Positions 1 through 8,658 of a stretch of DNA of 64,000 nucleotides are shown piece after piece (positions within the stretch are counted from its first letter, which is position 1; each line of letters opens with the position of its first letter). This DNA is from Kribbella steppae (GTDB taxonomy: Bacteria > Actinomycetota > Actinomycetes > Propionibacteriales > Kribbellaceae): contig NZ_SLWN01000001.1 of NCBI RefSeq assembly GCF_004342025.1, positions 229,877 to 293,876 of the forward strand, read 5' to 3'. Below the pieces are notes generated by a model. It was not told where the DNA came from. It saw only the letters and a list, made by a program, of their open reading frames with translations, and ran no database searches. The position numbers and the translations under genes are program-made.

Positions 1-619
1 ATGGCAACGTGATCCGGCGGAACCGCTGCGACCGGGACGCGCCGAGGGTGGCGGCCGCACGCTCGAGGGTCGGGTCGATCCCGCTCAGATACGACAGCAC
101 CAGCAGGAACGCGAACGGGAACCCGGTGATGATGAGCGAGAAGAACACACCCCAGTAGTTGTTGGTCAACCGGACCGGGTCGTCGATGAGGTGCAGCGAC
201 ATCAGCACCCGGTTGAACCACCCGGTCGGGCCGAGATAGTTCAGCAGCCCTTGTGCCGTCAGCACGGTCCCGAGGGTGATCGGTACGACGAGCAGCGTCG
301 TGAGCAGCCGTTTGCCGCGGAAGCGCCCACGCATCCGGAACGCGATCGGCACGGCTGCCAGCACGTTCAGCAGCGCGGCCGGTAAGGAGATCTTCAGCGT
401 GGTGAGGATCGTGTCGCGCTGGTAGGCGTCGTCGAAGAATTTCTGGTAGTTGGCCAGCACGCCGCCGCCGTTCATCGGCTGGAACGACAAGCTCAGCCCG
501 TAGAGGAACGGGTAGATGAACAGCAGCAGCACGAAGATCGTGGCCGGCAGCAACAACCAGAGCTTCCGGTCGACGCCACGTTCGGCCAGGCGGTGCTGCC
601 AGCTGAGGGTATTGCTCAT
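1..619 (-). CDS. ABC transporter permease, 3' part missing
   Basis: This is an inner-membrane permease subunit of a binding-protein-dependent importer; the gene runs off the left edge, so only the first 206 or so residues are present. The ATG at 619 overlaps the ATPase stop codon as ATGA, so the two are translationally coupled. Hydrophobic segments begin near residue 22 (LLLPATIFVLLLFIYPF), and the cytoplasmic EAA-type loop that docks on the ATPase is visible near the cut end (ERAAATLGASRSQRF). The order binding protein, ATPase, permease on one strand indicates a single operon; a second permease probably lies beyond the edge. Substrate cannot be told from the sequence. Confidence 0.9.
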   Translation of the reverse strand, partial: MSNTLSWQHRLAERGVDRKLWLLLPATIFVLLLFIYPFLYGLSLSFQPMNGGGVLANYQKFFDDAYQRDTILTTLKISLPAALLNVLAAVPIAFRMRGRFRGKRLLTTLLVVPITLGTVLTAQGLLNYLGPTGWFNRVLMSLHLIDDPVRLTNNYWGVFFSLIITGFPFAFLLVLSYLSGIDPTLERAAATLGASRSQRFRRITLP

Positions 620-1725
620 ACCGCAAGCCCTGCGGAGGCCAGCTCGGCGGCGGGACGATCGGCGGCGCCGTCGGACGGATACACCAGCAGCCGTCCGGGG
701 CTGATCGTGATCGACACCTGCTCGCCGGCTTCGGTCTTGCGCTCAGTGCGGGCGTGCAGCCGGGTGCCGTCGTCCAGCATGATCTCGATGGCGCATTCGC
801 GGCCTTGGTACTCGACGACCTCGACCCTGCCCTTCAGCCCGGCGATGTCCTCGCTACCCAGCTTCACGTCTTCAGGCCGTACTGCTGCGACCACGTCGTC
901 GCCGGTGGCGACCTCACCTTGCGGTACGCCGTCGATCGTCGTACCACCGAGAGGTACGGCGACCGCGTCGCCGCTGACCCGGCCGGCGGTGAGCGGCAAC
1001 AGATTGCGGTAGCCCATGAAGTCGGCGACGTGCCAGCTGGACGGTTTGGTGTGAACCTCCTCGGGCGTGCCGATCTGCTGCACCCGGCCCTGGCGCATGA
1101 CGACCAGGCGATCGGCCATGCTGAGGGCTTCCTCCTGATCGTGGGTGACGTACACCGTGGTCAGGCCCAGCGACTGGTGCAGGCGGCGGATCTCGGTGCG
1201 CATCTCCAGCCGGAGCTTGGCGTCCAGGTTGCTGAGCGGTTCGTCCATCAGCACCAGCGACGGCTCGAGCACCGTCGCGCGCGCGATCGCGACACGCTGC
1301 TGTTGACCACCCGACAGTTGACCGGGCAGCTTCGAGGCGTGGTCCTCGAGCCGGACCATCTCGATCGCAGCGGTCGTCCGGCGCCGTACCTCGTCCTTCG
1401 GCAGGCGCTGCATCCGTAGGCCGAAGGCGATGTTGTCGCGGACGGTCAGATGCGGGAAGAGCGCGTAGTTCTGGAAGACCATGCCGAAGCCGCGCTTCTC
1501 CGGCGGCAGCGTGTCGATCCGGCGGTCGTCCTGCCAGATGCTGCCGGCGGTCAGCGGCAGCAGCCCGGCCAGGCAGTTCAGCGCGGTGGACTTGCCACAG
1601 CCGGACGGCCCGAGCAGGGCGATGAACTCGCCCCGCTCGATGGTCAGATCCAGCCCGGCCAGGGCGTCCGCCGTACCGAACCGTCGGCCAACACCCTCGA
1701 GCCGCAGCCGGTTGAAACCACTCAC
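616..1725 (-). CDS. ABC transporter ATP-binding protein (PotA/MalK type)
   Basis: This is the energising ATPase of the importer, 369 residues. The GTG start at 1725 overlaps the TGA of the binding-protein gene (GTGA). Walker A is GPSGCGKST near residue 40, the Q-loop is in VFQNYALFPH, the signature is LSGGQQQR and Walker B with its glutamate is LVLMDEPLSNLDA, followed by the switch histidine in YVTHDQEEA. The last 130 residues form the TOBE/OB-like regulatory region seen in PotA, FbpC and MalK relatives. The open frame continues far upstream of the GTG, but that part lies over the binding-protein gene in another frame and has no coding sense. Confidence 0.93.
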   Translation of the reverse strand: MSGFNRLRLEGVGRRFGTADALAGLDLTIERGEFIALLGPSGCGKSTALNCLAGLLPLTAGSIWQDDRRIDTLPPEKRGFGMVFQNYALFPHLTVRDNIAFGLRMQRLPKDEVRRRTTAAIEMVRLEDHASKLPGQLSGGQQQRVAIARATVLEPSLVLMDEPLSNLDAKLRLEMRTEIRRLHQSLGLTTVYVTHDQEEALSMADRLVVMRQGRVQQIGTPEEVHTKPSSWHVADFMGYRNLLPLTAGRVSGDAVAVPLGGTTIDGVPQGEVATGDDVVAAVRPEDVKLGSEDIAGLKGRVEVVEYQGRECAIEIMLDDGTRLHARTERKTEAGEQVSITISPGRLLVYPSDGAADRPAAELASAGLAV

Positions 1726-2954
1726 GACTTCTTGACCTTGCTGCCGCCGACCTCGCGGTCCCACTTGTCGAAGGCCGCGACCAGGCTCTTCGCGTCCAGC
1801 GGCACCTCGGTCGGATTGTCGGCAATCAGTTTGTCGTACTCCGGGCGGCCGAACTCGGCGATAGCGTCCTTGCTCTCCTGCGGTGCCTGGGCCAGTTCGA
1901 CACCCTTGATCGCCGGGCCGGGGTAGAAGTAGCCCTTGTCGTACGCCTTCGCCTGCTGCTCCGGGGTGAGCATGAAGTTCAGCAGTTGCAGGATCGCGGC
2001 CTGCTTGTCGGTCGAGACACCCTTCGGTACGACGGCGTAGTGCGCGTCGGTGACCCAGTGGAACCCCTTCAGCGGGGTGATCGCGGCTTCCTTCGGCACA
2101 GTACCGAGCACTCGCGGGTTGATGTCCCAGCCCGTCGTACTGGCGATGATGGTCGCGGAGCCGTTGGCCAGCGCCTTCATCGTGTCCGCGGTGCCGGACG
2201 GGTAGAAGTCGACGTACTGGTTGAGCTCCTCGAGGTACGCCCAGGTCTTGTCCCAGCCGTTGATCGGGTCCTTCGGGTCCTTGTCGCCGAGGATGTACGG
2301 CAGGCCCATCAGGAAGGTGCGGCCGGGACCGGAGTTGGCCGGGCGGGCGTACATGACCTTGCCCTTGTTGGCCTTCGCGTAGGCGAGCAACTCCTCGGCC
2401 GTCGTGGGCGGCGTCGGGACCTTGGCCGGCAGGTACTCCAGTAGTGGGCCGGACGGGTAGTAGGTGACGGTGATGCCGCTGTTGCCGGCCAGCTCCTGCA
2501 TCTTCTGCGCGGGCGGCAGGTAGTCCTTCATCCCGGCGACGCGATCGGCGTACTTGGGCAGCAGATCCAGCCACAGACCCTGCTCACGACCGGCGGCCAG
2601 GCCGTCGGTGCCGGTCAGGACGATGTCGAGGTCGACGCGGTTCGCGTTCTGCTGGGCCTTGATCTTGCCGGCCAGCTCAGGCGCCGGCGCCTTGGAATAG
2701 GTCACCTTGGAGATGACGTCGGGGTGCTGCTTGACGAACTCGTCGATCATCCCCTGGGTCAGCTGCAGGTTGCCGGCCACGTCGAGGATGTTCAGCGTCA
2801 CCGCCTTCGACGGCTTGTCCGGTACGTCGCCGGTGCTCTCGGCCACCGGCTGGTTGGTGGTCGGTGCGCCGCATGCGGTCAGTACAGCGATCGCGCCGAT
2901 CGCGGCGATCAGGCGGCGGTTCTTGCGATGGCCGATTCTCCGCTGAATGGGCAT
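1722..2954 (-). CDS. Extracellular solute-binding lipoprotein of ABC importer
   Basis: This protein captures the substrate outside the membrane and delivers it to the adjacent permease. It has 410 residues. A basic N-terminus (RRIGHRKNRR), a hydrophobic stretch and the lipobox LTAC mark a lipoprotein anchored at a cysteine near residue 28. The mature part (start LNILDVAGNLQLTQGMIDEF) resembles family 1 and PotD-like binding proteins. It is first in an operon with the ATPase and permease. Neighbouring uronate isomerase and LacI genes suggest a sugar or uronate, but binding proteins with such ATPases also carry polyamines, phosphonates or iron, so the ligand is open. Confidence 0.88.
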   Translation of the reverse strand: MPIQRRIGHRKNRRLIAAIGAIAVLTACGAPTTNQPVAESTGDVPDKPSKAVTLNILDVAGNLQLTQGMIDEFVKQHPDVISKVTYSKAPAPELAGKIKAQQNANRVDLDIVLTGTDGLAAGREQGLWLDLLPKYADRVAGMKDYLPPAQKMQELAGNSGITVTYYPSGPLLEYLPAKVPTPPTTAEELLAYAKANKGKVMYARPANSGPGRTFLMGLPYILGDKDPKDPINGWDKTWAYLEELNQYVDFYPSGTADTMKALANGSATIIASTTGWDINPRVLGTVPKEAAITPLKGFHWVTDAHYAVVPKGVSTDKQAAILQLLNFMLTPEQQAKAYDKGYFYPGPAIKGVELAQAPQESKDAIAEFGRPEYDKLIADNPTEVPLDAKSLVAAFDKWDREVGGSKVKKS

Positions 2955-3014
2955 CGGGAGTGTCTCCTCTGGATCAAGGGCGGTCCCGGCCGGAGCCAGG
3001 GTTGATCACGCGAA

Positions 3015-4010
3015 TCAGTGGTGTGGTGCGGGGCCGGTGGACTCCCGGACGATGAGCTCGCCGTGCAAGGTGCCGCGGGTGGCGATGGCGGTGTCGGGAT
3101 CCGGGTCGTCGAGGACGGCCAGCAACAGCTCCACCGCGATCCGGCCGGCCTCCTGTTTCGGCAGCCGGACCGTGGTCAGGGCGGGCCTGGCCATCCGGGA
3201 CATGGCGATGTCGTCGATGCCGACCACGCTGAGGTCGCCGGGCACCGAGATCCCCCGTGCGTGCAACCGGGCCAGCAGCCCGATCGCGACCAGGTCGTTG
3301 TAGGTGACCACCGCGGTGGCGCCGGTGGCGACGGCCTGGTCCGCCGCCGCCATGCCGCCCTCGTACGTCGGCGCGAAGCTGCCGACCCGGGCCAGCTCGG
3401 CACCCTGGTCGTAGAGGGCGTTGCTGAGGCCGAGGCTGCGGTGCTGGGTCGACCACGAGGTGACCGGTCCGCCGACCCAGGCGATCCGCCGGTGGCCGAG
3501 CGCCACCAGATGGGCGACCGCCTGCTGCATGCCCTCCTCGTTGTCGTAGATGATGCCGGGCACGCCCTCGGCGGTGCGGTTGACCAGTACGACGTTCGTC
3601 TCCTGGGCGATCGCGGACAGGTCGGCGTCGCTCGCACGGGGTGAGCACAGGATCAGCCCGTCGACCTGTTTGGCCAGTGCACGCACCAGGCCGACCTCGG
3701 CCGTCGCGTCCTCGTCGGTGTCCGCGACGAAGACAGCCACGTCGTACCGACGGGCGCGGGCCTGGACGCCCTTGGCGACACTGGCGAAGAACGGGTTGGC
3801 GAGGTCAGGCACGACCAGGCCGATGTTGCCGGTCCGGCCGGTGATCAGGCCGCGGGCGGCCCGGTTCGGCTGGTAGCCGAGCTGCTCGACCGCGGCGGCG
3901 ACCCGGGCCCGGGTGGCGGCGTTGACCATCTCCGGCATCGAGAGCGCACGGGACACAGTCGACGGCGACACGCCGGCCAGCCGCGCCACGTCACGGATGG
4001 TCGCGGGCAT
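3015..4010 (-). CDS. LacI-family transcriptional regulator
   Basis: This is a sugar-responsive repressor of 331 residues. The N-terminal helix-turn-helix is TIRDVARLAGVSPSTVSRAL, followed by the hinge (NRAARGLITGRTGNIGLVV) and a periplasmic-binding-protein-like effector domain. I take the ATG at 4010 rather than the GTG at 4016, because an AGGAGG-like site on the minus strand sits just upstream of 4010 and would overlap the GTG. It lies 60 bases upstream of the binding-protein gene on the same strand, and divergent from the uronate isomerase gene. LacI-type palindromes at 4059-4072 and 4157-4172 suggest it represses itself and uxaC. Confidence 0.93.
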   Translation of the reverse strand: MPATIRDVARLAGVSPSTVSRALSMPEMVNAATRARVAAAVEQLGYQPNRAARGLITGRTGNIGLVVPDLANPFFASVAKGVQARARRYDVAVFVADTDEDATAEVGLVRALAKQVDGLILCSPRASDADLSAIAQETNVVLVNRTAEGVPGIIYDNEEGMQQAVAHLVALGHRRIAWVGGPVTSWSTQHRSLGLSNALYDQGAELARVGSFAPTYEGGMAAADQAVATGATAVVTYNDLVAIGLLARLHARGISVPGDLSVVGIDDIAMSRMARPALTTVRLPKQEAGRIAVELLLAVLDDPDPDTAIATRGTLHGELIVRESTGPAPHH

Positions 4011-4058
4011 GGTCACCTCCTCCTGGCTCGGCCCAGCCCCAACTCACGCCGCTGAGTC

Positions 4059-4072
4059 TGCAATCGGTTTCA
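4059..4072. promoter_or_regulatory. Putative LacI-family operator
   Basis: The 14-base sequence TGCAATCGGTTTCA reads TGAAACCGATTGCA on the other strand and fits the LacI-family operator pattern with a central CG and flanking TGNAA/TTNCA half-sites. It lies about 50 bases upstream of the lacI-type start codon, where a bound repressor would block its own promoter. Confidence 0.6.
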
Positions 4073-4156
4073 CCGATGTGTCAAGACCTCACACCCTCGC
4101 CATCGCGGCCTGAAGAAATCGCCTTGTGGACAAAGGGTTGTGTCGCGCCGGAGTGA

Positions 4157-4172
4157 CTGCAATCCTTTGCAG
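4157..4172. promoter_or_regulatory. Putative second operator in front of uronate isomerase
   Basis: CTGCAA and TTGCAG form a perfect inverted repeat around TCCT, ending 33 bases before the uxaC start. A further TTGCAG half-site follows at 4179-4184. The centres of this site and of the 4059-4072 site are 99 bases apart, close to a whole number of helical turns, so a DNA loop is possible. The central bases differ from the classical LacI CG centre, so it could belong to another regulator. Confidence 0.5.
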
Positions 4173-4205
4173 CAGCCGTTGCAGCCGACCCCTCACGGAG
4201 GACCC

Positions 4206-5636
4206 ATGCCGAAGGCACTGCAGCCCCATCCGGACCGCGCTCTGCCCGCCGGCGAGGCACGTGACATCGCCCGGCGGATCCACGCGTCGACGAAGGACCT
4301 GCCGCTGCTCTGCCTGCACGGGCACGTCGACATCGCGTTGTTCGCCACCGACGCACCGTTCGGCGACCCGGCCGAGCTGCTGGTGGTCCCGGACCACTAC
4401 GTCACCCGGATGCTGATCTCGCAGGGCATCTCCCCCGAGCGCCTCGGGGTGCCCCGCCGCGACGGCGCCCCGGCCGCCGACCCGCGGGAGATCTGGCGGG
4501 AGTTCTGCGCGAACTGGCACCTCTTCCGGGCCACCCCGAGCCGGTACTGGCTGGAGCACGAGTTCGCCGAGGTGCTCGGCGTCACGACCCATCCGTCGGC
4601 GGAGACCGCGGACGAGCTGTACGACCAGATCTCCGCACGGCTCGCCGAGCCCGAGTTCCGGCCGCGGGCCTTGCTCGACCGGTTCGCGATCGAGCTGATC
4701 TCCACCACCGACGCCGCCACGGACGACCTGGCCCAGCACGCCAAGGTGGCCGCGGACCTGCCCGGCCGAGTGATCCCGACCTTCCGCCCGGATGCCGTCG
4801 TACACCCCAACCGGCCGGACTGGAGCGACCTCATCCAGCAGCTCGGGGCGTTGGCCGACGTCGACACCTCGACGTACGACGGGTATCTGCAGGCGCTCCG
4901 GCAACGGCGTCAGGTCTTTGTGGAGGCGGGTGCGCGGGCGACCGACCACGGGCACCTGAGTGCGGCCGCCATTCCGCTGTCCGATGCGGAGGCTGCGCGG
5001 ATCTACGCGGGTGCGTTGAAGGGTGACGTGTCGGCGGAGGACGCGAGCGCGTTCGCCGGCCACATGCTGTACCAGTCGGCGGTGATGTCGGCCGAGGACG
5101 GCTTGGTGATGCAGCTGCACCCCGGCGTACTGCGGGATCACGATCCGGCGATCCACTCGACGTACGGGCCGGACAAGGGGCACGACATCCCGGTGGCGGC
5201 CGAGTTCACCCGGTCACTGCAGCCGTTGCTCGAGCGGTTCGGGCACGCGGCGGGCTTCCGGATGGTGCTGTTCACTGTGGACGAGACGGTCTACTCGCGG
5301 GAGCTCGCGCCACTGGCCGGTGTGTACTCCGCGGTGCGGCTCGGAGCGCCGTGGTGGTTCCTCGACAGTCCGGACGGGATGCGCCGCTTCCGCGAGCTGG
5401 TCACCGAGACCGCCGGCTTCTACAACACCTCCGGCTTCGTCGACGACACCCGGGCGTTCCTGTCCATCCCGGCCCGCCACGACCTGGCCCGTCGCATCGA
5501 CGCCGGCTATCTGGCCAACCTGGTCCTCCAGCACCGCCTCGACGAGGACGACGCCTTCCAAGTGGCCCGGGATCTCGCCTACAACCTCGCCCGAGACACC
5601 TACCTCAGCGGGCCGGGCGTACCGTCGAACGGGTAG
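4206..5636 (+). CDS. uxaC: Uronate (glucuronate/galacturonate) isomerase
   Basis: This cytoplasmic enzyme interconverts D-glucuronate with D-fructuronate, and D-galacturonate with D-tagaturonate, the first step of uronate catabolism. The 476 residues match the usual size of UxaC (about 470). The metal-binding N-terminal motif is LHGHVDIA, and the C-terminal family signature is GFVDDTRAFLSIPARHD. The ATG at 4206 is chosen because GGAG precedes it; an upstream in-frame start at 4140 would place the palindromic operator inside the gene. It is divergent from the LacI-type regulator and probably repressed by it. Other uxu/uxa genes are not in the window. Confidence 0.9.
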   Translation: MPKALQPHPDRALPAGEARDIARRIHASTKDLPLLCLHGHVDIALFATDAPFGDPAELLVVPDHYVTRMLISQGISPERLGVPRRDGAPAADPREIWREFCANWHLFRATPSRYWLEHEFAEVLGVTTHPSAETADELYDQISARLAEPEFRPRALLDRFAIELISTTDAATDDLAQHAKVAADLPGRVIPTFRPDAVVHPNRPDWSDLIQQLGALADVDTSTYDGYLQALRQRRQVFVEAGARATDHGHLSAAAIPLSDAEAARIYAGALKGDVSAEDASAFAGHMLYQSAVMSAEDGLVMQLHPGVLRDHDPAIHSTYGPDKGHDIPVAAEFTRSLQPLLERFGHAAGFRMVLFTVDETVYSRELAPLAGVYSAVRLGAPWWFLDSPDGMRRFRELVTETAGFYNTSGFVDDTRAFLSIPARHDLARRIDAGYLANLVLQHRLDEDDAFQVARDLAYNLARDTYLSGPGVPSNG

Positions 5637-5837
5637 TAGTCGGACACACCCAGTCGGCCAGGCCCACCTGACGCCTAGCCGCTGCGGCCAGACCTGTGGG
5701 CGGCTGACCACTACCCGTCGTTCGGTACACCTGGCGAATCATCGCTGTGGGCTGCCGCCCGACCCGGGCGAGGGCGGACCTCGGGTGCCGGTAGTCTCCA
5801 CCAGATCTGTTCGCCGGGGGCGGGTGAAGGGACCTTG

Positions 5838-7376
5838 ATGAGGCGTCGTCGTGTCGCGGCGAGTGGTGCTGTGCTGGTGCTGGTGCTGGCCGGGTGCTCG
5901 GGCGGTGAGGAGAAGCCGTCGGCGGGTAGCCCGGCGACGCCGACCGTGACCGTGACGGTGCCGACCGCTCCCCCGGCTGCTGAGGCTGCGGTGTTAGGTC
6001 CGACGGGACCGGGTACGGCGAAAGCGTGTCGAGGGACCGCGATCGCGGTGGGAGCCGATCCGCAGCAGGCGATCGATGCCGCGCCGGCGGGGACGACGTT
6101 CTGCTTCGCCAAGGGTGTGCATCGGATCAGCCGGGCGATCCGGCCGCGGGCTGGTGTCACGTTGGGCGGCGGGCCGGGCGTCGTCCTGACCGGGTCGGTG
6201 CGGTTGGACGGCTGGAAGCGGGACGGCGACCGGTGGGTGGTGCGTGGGGTGCTTCCGGCGCCGTACCAGCTCAAAGGGCAGTGTGAGGACAACAAGACCA
6301 AGCCGTGCCAGCGCGGCGAGCAGGTGTTTGTCGACGGCAAGCATCTGACCCGGGTGATGAGTCTTGAGCAGGTCAAGCCGGGAACGTTCTTCGGCGACTA
6401 CCAGGCCAATGCCGTGTACGTCGCCGATGATCCGGACGGCCGCGCGGTCGAGATGTCCCGGACGCCGACCGCGATCGAGAAGTCCGCGGACGACGTCACC
6501 GTCACCGGGCTGACCATCGAGCACTTCGCCAGCCGGCCGCAGGGCGGGGCGTTGCAGGTCGGCCCGGGCTGGACGGTGATCGCGAACGAGGTCCGCTGGA
6601 ACCACGCGGTCGGGATCATGGTGATCGAGGGCGACCGGGCCGAGCTGAGCCGCAACACGGTCGCCGACAACGGGCAGCTCGGGATCGGGCAGTACAAGTC
6701 GGCCGACGTACGGATCACCGCGAACCTGGTCACCCGGAACAACACCGACGGGTTCTGGATCGCCGACTGGGAATCCGGCGGGATCAAGTCGACCCGGTCG
6801 TCGGGTGAGGTGTCCGGCAACGACATCGTGGCCAACCGCGGGATCGGGATGTGGAGTGACATCGCCGAGTACGACCGGCGGATCACCGGAAACCGGATCC
6901 GGGACAACGCCGCGGACGGGATCCGCTACGAGATCAGCTACCAGGCGGTGATCGAGCAGAACGTTGTCGAGAGCAACGGGTACGGCACCGGCCGCGGCTC
7001 CGGCGGGAGTCTGTGGGACGGCGGCGGGATCAACGTGAACACCTCGGCCGGCGTGCAGGTCCGCGGCAACCTGGTCAAGGCGAACCGGAACGGCATCTCG
7101 ATCCAGTCCCGCACCCGCGGCGACGGTCCACGCGGCACGTACGTGCTGGCGGACGTGGTGATCGAGGGCAACCAGGTCGTGATGAACGACGCCACCGCGA
7201 GCACCGGCGTGGTCGAGAACAAGGGCTCCCCCACGAAGGCCGGCGCCGTCACGTTCCGCCGCAACAGCTACCAGCTCGACGGGAAGACCCCGGACCGCTT
7301 TGCCTACCGCGGCAAGACCATGACGTGGAACGAGTGGCAGCAGGCCGGCTTCGACCAGGACTCCATCAGCAGCTAG
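5838..7376 (+). CDS. Secreted right-handed beta-helix lipoprotein
   Basis: This protein has 512 residues. A basic N-terminus and the lipobox LAGC near residue 19 mark a lipoprotein. After a low-complexity Pro/Thr/Ala linker, residues 80-500 carry repeated parallel-beta-helix rungs of the kind ITANLVTRNNTDGFWIAD and VSGNDIVANRGIGMW, as in pectate-lyase-like folds. Such folds occur in polysaccharide lyases, hydrolases and C5-epimerases, and no catalytic motif can be assigned by eye. The ATG at 5838 is preceded by AAGGGA; TTG at 5835 is an alternative. A second beta-helix gene lies at 48.3-50.0 kb, at the far end of the polysaccharide locus. Its stop codon shares the bases CTAG with the stop of the convergent gene. 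Confidence 0.85.
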   Translation: MRRRRVAASGAVLVLVLAGCSGGEEKPSAGSPATPTVTVTVPTAPPAAEAAVLGPTGPGTAKACRGTAIAVGADPQQAIDAAPAGTTFCFAKGVHRISRAIRPRAGVTLGGGPGVVLTGSVRLDGWKRDGDRWVVRGVLPAPYQLKGQCEDNKTKPCQRGEQVFVDGKHLTRVMSLEQVKPGTFFGDYQANAVYVADDPDGRAVEMSRTPTAIEKSADDVTVTGLTIEHFASRPQGGALQVGPGWTVIANEVRWNHAVGIMVIEGDRAELSRNTVADNGQLGIGQYKSADVRITANLVTRNNTDGFWIADWESGGIKSTRSSGEVSGNDIVANRGIGMWSDIAEYDRRITGNRIRDNAADGIRYEISYQAVIEQNVVESNGYGTGRGSGGSLWDGGGINVNTSAGVQVRGNLVKANRNGISIQSRTRGDGPRGTYVLADVVIEGNQVVMNDATASTGVVENKGSPTKAGAVTFRRNSYQLDGKTPDRFAYRGKTMTWNEWQQAGFDQDSISS

Positions 7377-8656
7377 CGGGCCAGAGCCTGCGCTTGCTGC
7401 CTGGCTTGGTGGCGTATTCGGTCGGCGTCGCAGACGGCGGCGGCGACCAGCAGATGCAGGGTCATCGAGCTCAAGTCGGACAGGCCGCTCTCATTGAGCG
7501 AGGCGACAGTGATGTAGCCGAGAAGCATCGCACCGCAGGCCTTCACGTACGGCGTGGGGGCGCGGAGGACCGAGATCCAGGCGACGATCAGCGCGATGCC
7601 GACGATCGTGACAGCGAGCAGGCCGGTCTCCCAGTAGAGGCCGAGCCAGCTGTTGTCGATCGCCATCACGTCGATGTCACCCTCACCGCGGCGCAGCAGC
7701 ACGCGTTTGTTGCCCAGGCCGTGGCCGATGATCGCGGTCTGCAGCGACACCTTCTCGTCCAGCACCGCCTGCCAGCTGGTGGTGCGGCCGCTGAGCGAGC
7801 TGATCTGCTGGGTGCCCTGGCCGCGCAGCAACCAGGTATGCAGCGACCCGATCGTCAGGAAGGCGACGCCGATCAAGGCGGGCACCCCGAGACTGACGAT
7901 CCGTCCGGCCCAGGTCTTCCGGGTCAGGATGAGCGCGAGCACCAGCCCGAACGCGATCGCCGCCGCGGACGTGCGGGTCCGGCTGGCGGCGACCAGGACG
8001 ACGCCCAGCCCGATCAGCCCGGCGGCCGGTACGGCGGACAACTTCTTGCAGACGAACCCGATCAGCGCCAGCCCGAGCAGGATCGCGCCGACCTCACCGA
8101 CCCGCGGCGGCAGCATCGGGATGATGACACCTTGCAGCCGGTATCCCGCGCCGAGCGACCTGAGCGGCCGCCAGGCCTGGCTCGGCGCGTACGCCAGGCT
8201 CAGGATGACCGTTGTCGCGAGCAACAGATGCGCCCAGAGGTGAGCCCGGATCAGCCGCTCCGGGATCTGCACCAGCGGCCGCCAGAGCAGGAAGAGCAGC
8301 AGCAGCCCGATCAGGAAGCGGGCCAGCCGCATCAGCGGTCCGGTCGGTTCGGCCAGCAGGAACGCGGTGGCGGTCGCGAACAGCACGTACAACAGGTAGA
8401 GGCTGCTCGACGGGGTGAACCGGGTCTTGAAGCCGGGCTTGGTCGCGGCCAGCGCGATCAGGAAGATCGCGCCCAGCAGCAGGCCTTTCATCAGGCTGTT
8501 CGTCGACCCGGTGGTCCCCTGCGGCGCGGCTACCCGGGACGACCAGGGCTGGACGCCGAGCACGAACAGGCACCACAGCATCAGCCAGAACCAGGCCGGC
8601 TTCTGGACCTCCTCGACGGTCCCCGGCACCGGCCGCTCCAGCTGGTACGACGACAC
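7373..8656 (-). CDS. O-antigen polymerase/ligase-like membrane protein (Wzy-like)
   Basis: This 427-residue protein has about ten hydrophobic segments and a long extracytoplasmic loop with SGRTTSWQAVLDE and IIGHGLGNKRVLLRRGEG, the pattern of Wzy/WaaL proteins that polymerise or ligate polysaccharide repeat units at the membrane. The GTG at 8656 follows the stop of the Wzz-like gene by two bases, so the pair is one transcription unit. It resembles the protein at 45.9-47.1 kb (shared GFGLSNK/GHGLGNK, DSNWLG/DNSWLG and ESGLSE/ESGLSD blocks). Polymerase and ligase roles cannot be separated from sequence. Confidence 0.85.
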   Translation of the reverse strand: MSSYQLERPVPGTVEEVQKPAWFWLMLWCLFVLGVQPWSSRVAAPQGTTGSTNSLMKGLLLGAIFLIALAATKPGFKTRFTPSSSLYLLYVLFATATAFLLAEPTGPLMRLARFLIGLLLLFLLWRPLVQIPERLIRAHLWAHLLLATTVILSLAYAPSQAWRPLRSLGAGYRLQGVIIPMLPPRVGEVGAILLGLALIGFVCKKLSAVPAAGLIGLGVVLVAASRTRTSAAAIAFGLVLALILTRKTWAGRIVSLGVPALIGVAFLTIGSLHTWLLRGQGTQQISSLSGRTTSWQAVLDEKVSLQTAIIGHGLGNKRVLLRRGEGDIDVMAIDNSWLGLYWETGLLAVTIVGIALIVAWISVLRAPTPYVKACGAMLLGYITVASLNESGLSDLSSMTLHLLVAAAVCDADRIRHQARQQAQALAR

Positions 8657-8658
8657 GG

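Noticed and set aside
616..2574. A 652-codon open frame that would fuse a long basic N-terminus to the ABC ATPase.
   Set aside because: The part above 1725 lies over the binding-protein gene in another frame and is arginine-rich nonsense; the GTG at 1725 is the real start.
5619..5728. An inverted repeat around the uronate isomerase stop (GTACCG...ACGGGTAGT and its partner at 5709-5728).
   Set aside because: Only 15 of 20 positions match and the arms are 70 bases apart, so it is too weak to call a terminator or element.
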